A stretch of DNA of 64,000 nucleotides. It comes from Nocardiopsis flavescens. GTDB lineage: Bacteria > Actinomycetota > Actinomycetes > Streptosporangiales > Streptosporangiaceae. The number at the start of each line of letters is the position of its first letter. Position 1 is the first letter of the stretch. The stretch spans positions 62,001-126,000 of the forward strand of contig NZ_FQZK01000005.1 in assembly GCF_900141985.1 (NCBI RefSeq), in the 5' to 3' direction. Positions 33,766 through 42,404 of this stretch are shown piece by piece. Under the pieces are notes generated by a model. It made no database searches and was not told the DNA's origin. It worked only from the letters and a program-made list of their open reading frames with translations. The position numbers were made by a program, and so were the translations under genes.

Positions 33766-34692
33766 TCACCGCAGGGTCAGCGGGGTCTCGGAGCCCAGCC
33801 GGGTGAGCTTCTCCGGGTTGCGGACGTGGTAGAGGCCCGTGATCAGGCCGCCCTCCACGCGGGCCGCCAGGACGCCGTCGAACTCCCCGTCCAGGTGGAT
33901 CGCCAGGGCGGGACCGCCGTTGACCAGGGTCGGGGACCCGGTCACCGCGCGGCCCACCTTGCGCAGGCCGCCCAGCAGTAGCCGGACGACCTTCCCGGCA
34001 CCGGTGACCGGGTTGGGCACCGCCTGCTTGACGCCTCCACCGTCGCCCACCACGACCACGTCGGGGGCGAGCACGTCCAGCAGGCCCTGGACGTCGCCCG
34101 TTTCGAAGGCCTGCCTGAACGACTCCAGCACCGCCCGTGCCTGGCCGGGAGGGACCGTCGCCCGGGGCCGCCGTGCCTCCACGCGGCGCCGGGCCCGGTG
34201 CGCGATCTGGCGGACGGCCGCCGGGGTCCGGTCCACGGCGGCGGCGATCTCCCCGTAGCCGAACCCGAAGGCCTCGTGCAGGACGAACACCGCCCGCTCG
34301 GTGGGCGACAGCGTCTCCAGGACCAGCAGCAGGGCCATGGACACGCTCTCGGCCAGCTCCACGTCCTCGGCCACGTCGGGCGTGGTGAGCAGCGGCTCGG
34401 GGAGCCAGGCGCCGACGTAGGACTCGCGGCGGCGCTTGAGGGTGCGCAGGCGGTTCAGGGACTGGCGGGTGGCGATCCGGACCAGGTAGGCGCGCGGTTC
34501 GCGCACCCGCGCCCGGTCCGCCCCGGACCAGCGCAGCCAGGTCTCCTGGAGGACGTCCTCGGCGTCGGCGGCGGAGCCGAGCATCTCGTAGGAGACGGTG
34601 AAGAGCAGGTTGCGGTGGGCGAGGAAGACCTCCGTCGCCGGGTCGGTCCGCCCGCCGCCTCCGGTACCGCCGGTGCTCGAGCCGGTGTCCAT
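33766..34692 (-). CDS. ECF41-family RNA polymerase sigma factor (SigJ-like)
   Basis: 308 residues. Sigma region 2 (about 20-85) has YEMLGSAADAEDVLQETWLRW. Region 4 (about 125-190) has LSPTERAVFVLHEAFGFGYGEIAAAVDRTPAAVRQIAHRARRRV. A C-terminal SnoaL-like domain of about 110 residues ends with LYHVRNPEKLTRL. This fused domain replaces an anti-sigma factor and is known in ECF41 to both activate and inhibit. The ATG at 34692 has GGGGAGA before it. Promoters of the ECF41 type lie upstream of it and of the DoxX gene, so autoregulation is likely. Confidence 0.9.
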   Translation of the reverse strand: MDTGSSTGGTGGGGRTDPATEVFLAHRNLLFTVSYEMLGSAADAEDVLQETWLRWSGADRARVREPRAYLVRIATRQSLNRLRTLKRRRESYVGAWLPEPLLTTPDVAEDVELAESVSMALLLVLETLSPTERAVFVLHEAFGFGYGEIAAAVDRTPAAVRQIAHRARRRVEARRPRATVPPGQARAVLESFRQAFETGDVQGLLDVLAPDVVVVGDGGGVKQAVPNPVTGAGKVVRLLLGGLRKVGRAVTGSPTLVNGGPALAIHLDGEFDGVLAARVEGGLITGLYHVRNPEKLTRLGSETPLTLR

Positions 34693-34703
34693 GGTCTCCC
34701 CCC

Positions 34704-34946
34704 TCAGCCCTTCGCCGGTTCGGTCGCGGACCGGAGCCGGAGCGGGCGCTCGCGGTGGCCGCCGGCCCTCGCGGTGTCCCTCCACGGTGCCACGGCGGGC
34801 GCGCCCCCCGGCGGTCCCGGCGGTGTGCGTGCCGCGTGCGCCGACCGCGCGCCGGGTGGTCCGGAGGGGGACGGCACGGCTGTCGGGGCCCGTGCCGCGG
34901 GGAGGCCGGAGCCGCGGACGACGGCGGTGCGGGTGGGCGCGTTCAT
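34704..34946 (-). CDS. Possible small protein or remnant, Ala/Pro/Arg-rich
   Basis: 80 residues, no known family. The ATG at 34946 has a good ribosome site GGAGG with an 8-nt spacing, and the stop is 11 bp before the ECF41 start, so translational coupling is possible. The opening TAVVRGSGLPAARA loosely resembles the dinucleotide-binding start of oxidoreductases often found beside ECF41 genes. The rest is low-complexity, so it could be a decayed piece of such a gene. Confidence 0.35.
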   Translation of the reverse strand: MNAPTRTAVVRGSGLPAARAPTAVPSPSGPPGARSAHAARTPPGPPGGAPAVAPWRDTARAGGHRERPLRLRSATEPAKG

Positions 34947-35101
34947 GGTGCCTCCGTGAGTTGCCGGGTGGCCGGGGCCGGGTGCGGCCGACGGGGTCCC
35001 GCCGTCTGTGGCTCCGAAGGAGCGGCTGCCCGGCCCCGCCGCTCCCGCAGGGGCTTGACGACTTCCTTGAGACTCCTTCGGACGCGGCGGGTCGACCACG
35101 G

Positions 35102-35128
35102 GACACCGGCGGCGGGCCGGGTGTGACA
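35102..35128 (-). promoter_or_regulatory. ECF41-type promoter upstream of the sigma-factor unit
   Basis: On the minus strand TGTCACA and TGTC are 16 bp apart. TGTCACA is the known ECF41 -35 element; the -10 consensus is CGTC, so TGTC is a three-of-four match. It points toward the small ORF and the sigma gene. Confidence 0.65.
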
Positions 35129-35139
35129 GGGGCCGTGGA

Positions 35140-35520
35140 TCAGAGGGGGACGGCGAAGAACCGGCCCCAGGCCAGGAACGCGGCGAGGACGAGGTAGGCG
35201 CCGTTCACGGCGGGGAAGAGGAGGGGATCCCCCCGGCGGATGTGGGTGGCCATGGCCCCGGCCATCAGGAGGACCCAGCACACGGCGGTGACGGGGACCA
35301 GGACCGGGAGGGCGCCCGGGAGGGCGGGGAGGGTGAGGCCCGCGGCGGCGAGGACTTCGAGCGCGCCGAGGGTGCGGACGAAGCCGGGGCCCGCGTCGGC
35401 GGTCCACCCCCCGCCGGCCGCGGAGGCGAGTTTCTCCATGGGCAGGAGGAGCTTTCCGGCGCCCGCGGCGAGGGCGACGCAGGCGAGCACGGCGGCGGCG
35501 ATCCAGAGGGCGGTGTTCAC
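35140..35520 (-). CDS. DoxX-family membrane protein
   Basis: 126 residues with four hydrophobic helices (about 3-22, 45-65, 70-90, 100-122), including a small membrane-anchored DoxX/DoxD-like segment pattern LAAGAGKLLLPMEKL and GALEVLAAAGLTLP. DoxX proteins are linked to quinone or thiol redox in the membrane. The GTG at 35520 was chosen because AAGGAGG lies 9 nt upstream; the longer reading has no site. An ECF41-type promoter lies 38 bp upstream, so the adjacent sigma factor probably controls it. Confidence 0.85.
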   Translation of the reverse strand: MNTALWIAAAVLACVALAAGAGKLLLPMEKLASAAGGGWTADAGPGFVRTLGALEVLAAAGLTLPALPGALPVLVPVTAVCWVLLMAGAMATHIRRGDPLLFPAVNGAYLVLAAFLAWGRFFAVPL

Positions 35521-35557
35521 GGGGCGGTGCCTCCTTGTCCGGGGGTACGCCCTTTCC

Positions 35558-35584
35558 GACACCGCCGCCCCGCCCGCTGTGACA
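35558..35584 (-). promoter_or_regulatory. ECF41-type promoter of the DoxX gene
   Basis: TGTCACA-N16-TGTC on the minus strand, identical in both boxes and spacing to the copy at 35102-35128. The -10 end is about 38 bp from the DoxX GTG. Confidence 0.75.
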
Positions 35585-35694
35585 TCCCGGACCGGTCGGG
35601 CCCGCCGCCCGGCTACCGGCGTCCGCCGCGCAGGTCCGCCGGAGGCGGCCCCCGGGGCGGCCGAAGGACCCGGGTCCCGGCCGTGCCGGGGCGC

Positions 35695-36657
35695 TCAGTG
35701 CCCCGGCGGCGGACGGCGGCCCGCGGTCCCCGCGCCCGGACGCGGGAGGAGCAGGGCGGGGAGGGCGAAGACGAGGCAGAAGAACAGGCCGCTGCCGACG
35801 ACGATGAACGACGCCCACCAGGGCATGCCGAGGGCCAGGCCGACGGCGGTCGCGACCACGCAGGCTGCCAGGACGCCTCCGCCGACGTAGGTGAAGGCCC
35901 GGTAGGGGTCGCGGGAGTCCCCGGCGGGGCCTCCCCGCGTGTTCTCCGACGGGGCCGGCGGGGAGGGGACCTCCGAGCGGTCGATCCAGCCCGCCTCGGC
36001 CGCCAGACCGAGCACGAGCGGTTCGAACGCCCGGGTACTCAGGGAGGTGCCGGTCCGGGGCCGACCCGCGTTCGCGCGGCCCACGGCCTGTTCGGTGGTC
36101 CGGGCCGAGCCCCGGCCGGGCGCCCACACGGGGATGAGGCGCCCGGACCCGTCGACACGGGCGCCGACGCCCGCGTCGGCGACGCGGACGCGGGGGCGCT
36201 CGCCGGGAACGGCCCGGATCTGGAGGAAGAGTCCCTGCCAGCGTCGCCGGACCCCGGTGGACGAGGTGCCGTCGCCGTGTTCGATCCGGGTGACGAGGCG
36301 GATCGAGGCCGCGGGGTCGAACATCACGCGCACGGTGTCGCGCCGGGGGTCGGCGAAGACGATCCCGCCCTGCCGGTGGACCCGGGCGGAGAGGGCCCGG
36401 GCGTACTGCTCGAAGGTCCAGGGGGCGCCCGTCGGCAGGTCCGCCCCGGGCGGGACGGGGCCCGAGCGGTCGAAGCGGACACCGGCCGCCTCGGTGCGCG
36501 CCACCGGCCACGTGATGCCGGTGAAGACGAGGGCTCCGCAGAACATGCCGAACGCGATCCACCGCGCGGGGGCCTCGTCCCCGGCCTGGGTGAGCAGGAC
36601 GAGGGTGGCCGCGGTCAGAGCCGCGGCGACGGAGGCGGGGATCGTCCACAGCCGCAT
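35695..36657 (-). CDS. Membrane protein of unknown function
   Basis: 320 residues. Two N-terminal hydrophobic segments (about 5-25, 35-52), a soluble domain of about 190 residues with beta-rich stretches (RDTVRVMFDPAASIRLVTRIEHGDG), then two C-terminal hydrophobic segments (about 250-272, 278-302) and a proline-rich end. The family is not recognised. The ATG at 36657 has AGGAG about 8 nt upstream. Confidence 0.65.
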   Translation of the reverse strand: MRLWTIPASVAAALTAATLVLLTQAGDEAPARWIAFGMFCGALVFTGITWPVARTEAAGVRFDRSGPVPPGADLPTGAPWTFEQYARALSARVHRQGGIVFADPRRDTVRVMFDPAASIRLVTRIEHGDGTSSTGVRRRWQGLFLQIRAVPGERPRVRVADAGVGARVDGSGRLIPVWAPGRGSARTTEQAVGRANAGRPRTGTSLSTRAFEPLVLGLAAEAGWIDRSEVPSPPAPSENTRGGPAGDSRDPYRAFTYVGGGVLAACVVATAVGLALGMPWWASFIVVGSGLFFCLVFALPALLLPRPGAGTAGRRPPPGH

Positions 36658-36812
36658 GGGTGACTCCTGCCCGTCGGCGGTATCGGGCTGCCACTGTAAC
36701 GCCCGTCCCCGGCGCGGCACCGGGGAGGCCGGGGGCCGGTGACACCCGGGGGCGGGGACCCGTCCCCGGGTGTGACGGCGTTCGCGTGGGCGCGGCCCCC
36801 GCCCCGGGCCCC

Positions 36813-37235
36813 TCAGGCGGGGCCGTCCTCCGCGACGGTGATCTGCCAGAGGTGCCCGTCGGGGTCGGCGAGGACGCCGGAGTACCCCCACGGCTGCTCC
36901 CGGGGCTCCGAGGCGACCGCGCCCCCGGCCCGCCGCGCCCGCTCGACCAGGTCGTCGACCGCGGCCGGTGTGGCCACCGCCCGGCTCAGCAGCACCTCGT
37001 GCGACGCGGGCGGCGCGACCTCCCGCCCCTCGCCCAGCACCCACCCGAACCCTCCCGAGGGGATGAGCGCCAGCAGGGTCCGGTCCCCGATCGCGAACTG
37101 CAGCGGTTCCGGTACCCCGTCCCCGGCCGGTTCGCCCACCAGGGCGAACCCGAACACCTCGCGATAGAACACCATCGCCCGCATCCGGTCCGCGATCGGC
37201 AGGCTCAGCACGACCCCGCCCTCGTTCGACGCCAT
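36813..37235 (-). CDS. VOC-superfamily (glyoxalase/bleomycin-resistance-like) protein
   Basis: 140 residues, two beta-alpha-beta-beta-beta modules: VLSLPIADRMRAMVFYREVFGFALVGEP is the first, and VLADPDGHLWQITV is the typical closing strand pair of the second. VOC proteins are metal-dependent isomerases, dioxygenases or drug-binding proteins; nothing here fixes the substrate. The ATG at 37235 has GAAGGGAAG upstream; the longer frame lacks family sequence. Confidence 0.8.
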   Translation of the reverse strand: MASNEGGVVLSLPIADRMRAMVFYREVFGFALVGEPAGDGVPEPLQFAIGDRTLLALIPSGGFGWVLGEGREVAPPASHEVLLSRAVATPAAVDDLVERARRAGGAVASEPREQPWGYSGVLADPDGHLWQITVAEDGPA

Positions 37236-37382
37236 GGGCACTTCCCTTCTCCACATTCGCGGGTCTCTCCCGCTTCCGACCTCCACGATCCCCCGGACTC
37301 ATCGCACGGCGCGCCCTTTCTTCCCGGCGGACGTGTCGGCGAATCCGCGGCGGGCCCGGCCGGGGTCGGCTACGGTGACCCC

Positions 37383-37928
37383 ATGGTCTCGACGGGCGAC
37401 GCCGGGTCCGGGCCGCGGCTCGTGGTGCTGCGCGGCAACTCCGGGTCCGGGAAGAGCACGGTGGCCGCCACCGTGCGCGCCGCCTACGGGCGCCGGGGCA
37501 TGGCGGTCGTGGGGCAGGACGTGGTTCGCCGGGACATCCTCAGGGAGCGGGACCGGCCTGGCGCCGTCAACATCGGCCTCATCGACCTGATGGTCCGGCA
37601 CATCCTGGGGCGGGGCGCACACGTGGTCCTCGAAGGCATCTTCTACGCCGACCACTACGGGCCCATGCTCACGGCGTTGATCGACGACCACCCCGGCCGT
37701 GCGCACGCGTACTACTTCGACCTCCCCTTCGAGGTGACGCTGGCCCGGCACGCCACCAAACCGCTCGCCCGCGAGCTCGGAGAGGCGGAGCTGCGCCGGT
37801 GGTGGCGCCCCCGCGACCTCCTGCCCGGCGCGGCGGAGCGGACCATCGACCGGCACGCGAGCGCGGCGGACACCGCCGCCCGCATCCTGCGCGACTGCGG
37901 GCTGTCCGCCACCGCGGCCGGCGGCTGA
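37383..37928 (+). CDS. P-loop kinase of the AAA_33/zeta-like group
   Basis: 181 residues. Walker A GNSGSGKST is near residue 18. VVLEGIFYADHY is a possible Walker B/acid region at about 80. ELGEAELRRWWRPRDLLPGAAE is a lid-like segment with arginines. This pattern occurs in small-molecule kinases, in tRNA-type kinases and in zeta toxins. No antitoxin partner is next to it, so I treat it as a metabolic or stress kinase of unknown substrate. Confidence 0.75.
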   Translation: MVSTGDAGSGPRLVVLRGNSGSGKSTVAATVRAAYGRRGMAVVGQDVVRRDILRERDRPGAVNIGLIDLMVRHILGRGAHVVLEGIFYADHYGPMLTALIDDHPGRAHAYYFDLPFEVTLARHATKPLARELGEAELRRWWRPRDLLPGAAERTIDRHASAADTAARILRDCGLSATAAGG

Positions 37929-38223
37929 GCGGCCGGCCGCACCCGGAGCCGACGGCCGGCGCCGCCGGGCCGGATCCGCCCCGTCCCCCGCGGCGCGCCC
38001 CGGTCCGAGTCGCCGGGCGGGTGCCCGCGCGCCGAGGACCCGCCGGGCGCGGTCGGGGACGCCCTACGCCGCCCCGACGGCGAAGAAGAGGAGCCCCGGG
38101 CCGGTCGACAGGGCCCCGAACTCCTCGGGGAACGGCCCGCGGGCGGCGGTGGCGGGCCGCGGCCCACCCATCACGGTCGGCGCCGCGGTCGCGCAGGGCG
38201 CCGGTCCGGATGCCCGGGTCGCC
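37929..38223. other. Intergenic, no gene seen
   Basis: 295 bp of GC-rich sequence between a plus-strand and a minus-strand gene. Several short GC stems can form; none is distinctive. Confidence 0.4.
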
Positions 38224-38460
38224 TCACCGGGCGTCCCCGTGCGGACGCGGGCCCCGGGCGGCGGCCCGGGCGCCCCGTCGGCGCAGCTGCGCGCGCGACA
38301 GCAGGTTGTAGAGCGCGTCGTATCCCGCGATGCCCACGCCCATGAGCCCCAGCAGCCCGGTGATCACCGAGACCGGGATCACGTCCAGCACCGAGCACAG
38401 GACCGCCACCACCAGGAGCGGAACCCCCAGGCCCAGACTCCACTTCCCGATGCCGCTCAT
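38224..38460 (-). CDS. Small two-helix membrane protein
   Basis: 78 residues with two hydrophobic segments (about 7-25 and 31-46) and a short basic tail of R, A and P. The family is not recognised. AGGAAGCGGG precedes the ATG at 38460. Confidence 0.5.
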   Translation of the reverse strand: MSGIGKWSLGLGVPLLVVAVLCSVLDVIPVSVITGLLGLMGVGIAGYDALYNLLSRAQLRRRGARAAARGPRPHGDAR

Positions 38461-38577
38461 ACCGTCCCGCTTCCTGGAGGGTGCTCCACTGTTCGCGAGG
38501 TCAGGCTAGCGGGCCCGGGACGGATACGTGCACTCCCCTCCGGTCCCTCCGGGGAGCCGGGCCGGCCGCCGCTGTGC

Positions 38578-39417
38578 TCAGTGCAGCGACTGGGTCCCGA
38601 TGACCGACAGCAGGTGCAGCCTCTCGTAGCTCTCACTGCCGGGGACGGCGGTGTAGACGAGCAGCGAGTGCGACTGCTCCGGGTCCTGCAGCCGCTGGCA
38701 GTTCAGCTCCAGGGCGCCGACCTCCGGGTGGACGAAGTGCTTGAGCTCGTTGGGCCGCACGCCCACCTCGTGCTCCTCCCAGACCCGCCGGAACTCCTCG
38801 CTCTCGCCCAACAGCAGGTCCGCCAGGTACGCGGCCCGCGAGTCCGGCCCCCGGAGCGTGAGGATCTGCCGCAGGCCCGAGGCGTACATCCGGGTGAGGA
38901 ACCCGTGCGTCTCCGGCGCGTAGAGCAGCCGCGACTCCGGGCGGGTGAACCACCGGTACCCCAGGCTGCGCTCGGGGCCCGTGAACCGGGTCGTGTCCCC
39001 GGTCAGCGCCACCCCCATCGGGCTCTGGCGCAGCGTCTCCCCGAGCTCGGTGACGATCTCCGCGGGCGTGTCGTCCAGACGGTCCAGGATCCGCTGCATG
39101 CCCGGGCTGATGTGCTCGCTGACCACACCCCGCGCGGGCGGGTTGTGCCCGGCCAGGCGGAACAGGTGGTCCCGCTCGTCCAGCGACAGGTGCAGCCCCT
39201 GGGCCATCGAGGCGAGCATCTGCTGCGACGGCTGCGGTCCGCGCTCGCGTTCGAGCCGCGAGTAGTAGTCGGTCGACATGTGGCACAGCACCGCGACCTC
39301 CTCACGCCGCAGGCCCTTGGTCCTGCGGCGCTGCCCCCGCGGCATGCCGACGTCCTCGGGCTGTAGGGACTCCCGGCGGTTGCGGAGGAACTCCGCCAGC
39401 CCGGTGCGATCGATCAC
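38578..39417 (-). CDS. XRE/MmyB-like helix-turn-helix regulator
   Basis: 279 residues. An N-terminal HTH (about 8-70) has [13 protein letters not shown] and [30 protein letters not shown]. The C-terminal ligand domain of about 180 residues has [16 protein letters not shown] and is of the MmyB-like type, known to bind fatty-acid-like ligands. The start is GTG at 39417 with GAGGAGAAGCC directly before it. It is divergent from an SDR gene, the usual arrangement for this family, with a dyad at 39460-39482 in between. Confidence 0.87.
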   Translation of the reverse strand: MIDRTGLAEFLRNRRESLQPEDVGMPRGQRRRTKGLRREEVAVLCHMSTDYYSRLERERGPQPSQQMLASMAQGLHLSLDERDHLFRLAGHNPPARGVVSEHISPGMQRILDRLDDTPAEIVTELGETLRQSPMGVALTGDTTRFTGPERSLGYRWFTRPESRLLYAPETHGFLTRMYASGLRQILTLRGPDSRAAYLADLLLGESEEFRRVWEEHEVGVRPNELKHFVHPEVGALELNCQRLQDPEQSHSLLVYTAVPGSESYERLHLLSVIGTQSLH

Positions 39418-39459
39418 GGCTTCTCCTCCTCGGGGCCCACGTCCAGGCCTGTTCCGTGT

Positions 39460-39482
39460 CTACCGCCTCCGCGCGGCGGTAG
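39460..39482. promoter_or_regulatory. Operator candidate of the MmyB-like regulator
   Basis: CTACCGCC and GGCGGTAG are perfect inverted arms separated by 7 bp. It lies between the divergent regulator (start 39417) and the SDR gene (start 39604), the place expected for the regulator's site. Confidence 0.6.
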
Positions 39483-39603
39483 CCACGGACGGCCGATCCC
39501 CCTCTGCGCGCAGGGGCGGTTCCGCGAGCCTCGGATCGGCGGTCCCTGGAAGCCCCGCGGAAGATCGCCCATCGTGAGGTCACCACCACCCGAGGAGACG
39601 AAC

Positions 39604-40548
39604 ATGCCCCGCCGAGACATCGACATCACCGTTCCGGACCTGACCGGTAAGCGCGCGCTCGTCACCGGCGCCAGCGACGGCATGGGACTGGGCATGGCCC
39701 AGCGGCTGGCCGCGGCCGGCGCCGAGGTCGTCATGCCCGTCCGCAACCCCGCCAAGGGCGAGGCCGCCGTCGCGCAGATCCGCCGGAGCGTGCCGAACGC
39801 CCGGCTCTCGCTGCGCAGCCTCGACCTGTCCTCCCTCACGTCGGTGGCGGCGCTGGGGGACACGCTCCGGCAGGAGGGCGAGCCGTTCCACCTGCTCATC
39901 AACAACGCGGGTGTGATGATGCCGCCCTACCGGCAGACCACCGAGGACGGGTTCGAGCTGCAGTTCGGCACCAACCACCTCGGGCACTTCGCACTGGTGG
40001 GCCACCTCCTGCCGCTGCTGAGCGCCGGCCGGGCCCGCGTCACGTCCCAGATCAGCGTGGCCGCCCGGCAGGGGTCCATCAACTGGGACGACCTCAACTG
40101 GGAGCGGTCCTACCAGGGCATGCGCGCCTACGGCCAGTCCAAGATCGCGTTCGGGCTGTTCGGCCTCGAACTGGAGCGGCGCAGCCGCGCCAACGGCTGG
40201 GGCATCACCAGCAACCTGTCCCACCCGGGGGTGGCCCCCACGAGCCTGCTCGCCGCCCGTCCCGAGATCGGCCGCGACAGCGAGCGCCTGAACATCCGCG
40301 GGATCCGGTTCCTCTCCGCCCGCGGCATCATCCTGGGCACCATCGAGACCGCCAAGCTCCCCGCCCTGATGGCCGCGACGGACCCGGCCACCGAGCCGGG
40401 CGCGCTCTACAGCCCCAGCGGCTTCGGCAACCTCGGGGGCCCGCCCACCGAGCAGAAGCTCTATTCGACCCTGCGCAGCCCGGAGGAGGCCGCGCGCGTC
40501 TGGGAGGCCTCCGAGCGGCTCACGGAGACCGTGTTCTCCGCCGTCTGA
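39604..40548 (+). CDS. Short-chain dehydrogenase/reductase (SDR), copy A
   Basis: 314 residues. The cofactor motif [10 protein letters not shown] is near residue 25, NNAG in [10 protein letters not shown] near 100, and the catalytic Tyr/Lys pair in YGQSK near 177-181. The catalytic serine region ends in TSQISVAAR. It oxidises or reduces an alcohol/carbonyl with NAD(P); the substrate is unknown. It closely resembles the second SDR at 43275, including long identical stretches such as [17 protein letters not shown]. It is first in a cluster of SDR, MFS, SDR and SDR genes. The ATG at 39604 has GAGGAGACG upstream. Confidence 0.9.
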   Translation: MPRRDIDITVPDLTGKRALVTGASDGMGLGMAQRLAAAGAEVVMPVRNPAKGEAAVAQIRRSVPNARLSLRSLDLSSLTSVAALGDTLRQEGEPFHLLINNAGVMMPPYRQTTEDGFELQFGTNHLGHFALVGHLLPLLSAGRARVTSQISVAARQGSINWDDLNWERSYQGMRAYGQSKIAFGLFGLELERRSRANGWGITSNLSHPGVAPTSLLAARPEIGRDSERLNIRGIRFLSARGIILGTIETAKLPALMAATDPATEPGALYSPSGFGNLGGPPTEQKLYSTLRSPEEAARVWEASERLTETVFSAV

Positions 40549-40802
40549 CCGGCACCGCGGCCGTAACCGCGGAGCCGTCACCGGCGCGCCCGGCCCGGCC
40601 GGGTGCCCGAGCGCCGCCGCACCGCGGCCCGACCACCACCGCGGCCGTAACCGGTGGCGCGGGCGCGCCCCGTCCGAGGACCGCAGTACCGCAGTACGGC
40701 CCCCGGCCCCCCGGCCGCCGCCGACCCGTCGGCGCCGCCACCCGATCACGGGCGGGCCGTGCCCGTACGAGACCGACCGAGACCAGCGACAGGAGCAGCC
40801 AC

Positions 40803-42164
40803 GTGAACTCCAGCCCTCCGGGAACGACGAGACAGCGGAGCCCGTGGTGGGTGATCTTCGGCAGCGGCCTCGCCAACGCCGTCGGTCCCAACACGATGTT
40901 CCTGGCCACCCTCGGCCTGTTCGTGGTGCCGATCGTCGAGGAGACGGGGTTCAGCCGCACCACCGTCACCGGGGCGTACTCCGTGGCCGCGGTCGGCATG
41001 GTCATCGGCCTGTTCGTGGTCGGGCGGCTGGTCGACCGCTTCGCCGTGCGGCACATCCTCGTCCCGTCCTTCGTGCTCTTCTCGGCCTCCCTGGCACTGG
41101 TCGGCGCCACGCCGCCGATCGAGATCGTCTACTTCATCCCCTGCTTCTTCGTCGGATTCTTCGGTGCCGGCACCGCGGTCCCCGCCACGCGGGCGGTCGT
41201 GACCTGGTTCGACAACAGCCGGGCCCTCGCGATCGGCGTGGTGACGGCCATCATCGGCCTGGGCGCGGCGCTGGCGCCGCTGCTGGTCGGCGTGCTCATC
41301 GAGGACTTCGGCTGGCGGTCCGCGTACGGGATCATGTCCCTGGTCTCCGTCACCGTGTCGGTCGCCGCGGTGCTGCTGTTCGTCCGCGCCCGCGCGGAGA
41401 AGCACGTGCGGGGCAGGCTCGTCCACGAGACCCGGGTGGGGGACCGCGACGTCAGCCTCGAACTCCCCGGCCTGACCTTCGGCGAGGCGGTGCGCACCCG
41501 CCGGTTCTGGTTCATCGCCCTCGGGCTGGGCATGGTCGGGACCGCGATCATCGGCCTCCAGGTGCACCTCGTGCCCATGATGGGCGACCGGGGGCTCGGC
41601 GCCGACCAGGCCGGCATGCTGCTGGTCGTCTTCGGCCTGGCGTCCCTGGTCGGGCGCCTGATCGGCGGTGTCATCATCGACCGCGTGCGCGGGACCGTCG
41701 TCGGCCCGATCGTCATCCTCCTCCCCATCGTGGGCCTGCTGTTCCTCCAGCCGCCCTTCCCGACGGCCGTTGCCGCGGTCGCCCTGATCGGGGTCGCCTT
41801 CGGCATCGAGGGGGACCTGCTGGCCATCCTCATCAGCCGCTACCTGGGCACCCGCCACTTCGGGCGCATCCTCGCCGCGGTCCAGGCCGCCTTCCTCCTG
41901 GGCACCGCTTTCGGCCCCCTCCTGCTGGGGGTCGCCTACGACGAGCTGGGCTCCTACGACCCGGTCATCCCTGTCCTGATGGGCGTGCTGGTCGTCGGCG
42001 CCGTCCTCATCGGCTCCCTGGGCCGGTACGCCTACCCGCCGCTCGCCGGATTCGACCGGCTCGCCGCGCGGGACGAGATGGCCGCCTCCGAGGTGCTCAG
42101 CGGCGTCGCCGAGGGCGAGGGCCAGGGCCCCGCCCGCAGGGAGAGCCTCGGCACCGGCGGCTGA
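40803..42164 (+). CDS. MFS transporter (oxalate/monocarboxylate-like)
   Basis: 453 residues with about 12 membrane segments. The first helices carry GSGLANAVGPNTMF and the cytoplasmic loop between helices 2 and 3 has GRLVDRFAVRHIL, the MFS motif A region. A central hydrophilic loop near residues 197-220 (ARAEKHVRGRLVHETRVGD) splits two six-helix halves. It resembles monocarboxylate- and oxalate/formate-type exporters. The GTG at 40803 is preceded by AGGAGCAGCC. Its neighbours are two SDR copies, so it may import or export their substrate. Confidence 0.82.
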   Translation: MNSSPPGTTRQRSPWWVIFGSGLANAVGPNTMFLATLGLFVVPIVEETGFSRTTVTGAYSVAAVGMVIGLFVVGRLVDRFAVRHILVPSFVLFSASLALVGATPPIEIVYFIPCFFVGFFGAGTAVPATRAVVTWFDNSRALAIGVVTAIIGLGAALAPLLVGVLIEDFGWRSAYGIMSLVSVTVSVAAVLLFVRARAEKHVRGRLVHETRVGDRDVSLELPGLTFGEAVRTRRFWFIALGLGMVGTAIIGLQVHLVPMMGDRGLGADQAGMLLVVFGLASLVGRLIGGVIIDRVRGTVVGPIVILLPIVGLLFLQPPFPTAVAAVALIGVAFGIEGDLLAILISRYLGTRHFGRILAAVQAAFLLGTAFGPLLLGVAYDELGSYDPVIPVLMGVLVVGAVLIGSLGRYAYPPLAGFDRLAARDEMAASEVLSGVAEGEGQGPARRESLGTGG

Positions 42165-42404
42165 GGCCCGCACAGACCCGCCGGGCGCGGCCCTACCCCC
42201 GCCCGCCCGGCACGGACCGGACCGGGACGGCTGTACGCCGTCCGCGCCGCCACCGTCCGCGGCACGGCCGGCCGCCACGCGGCCGTACCGGTCCGGGTGG
42301 ACGAGGGTCCGCCGTGCACCCGCGGACCCCGTCCTTCCCCGTCCCCCTCCCGTGCGCGGTCGAGGAACCGCGAGACCCCACCCGTCCACGAAAGGAACGG
42401 CACC

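Noticed and set aside
29417..33769. A 1450-codon open frame on the minus strand
   Set aside because: It is antisense to the permease, davA and davB genes, rich in Gly/Arg/Ala/His without any domain, as produced by high-GC codon bias.
36660..37382. Upstream extension of the P-loop kinase frame
   Set aside because: It runs through the VOC gene on the other strand; the kinase family begins after the ATG at 37383.
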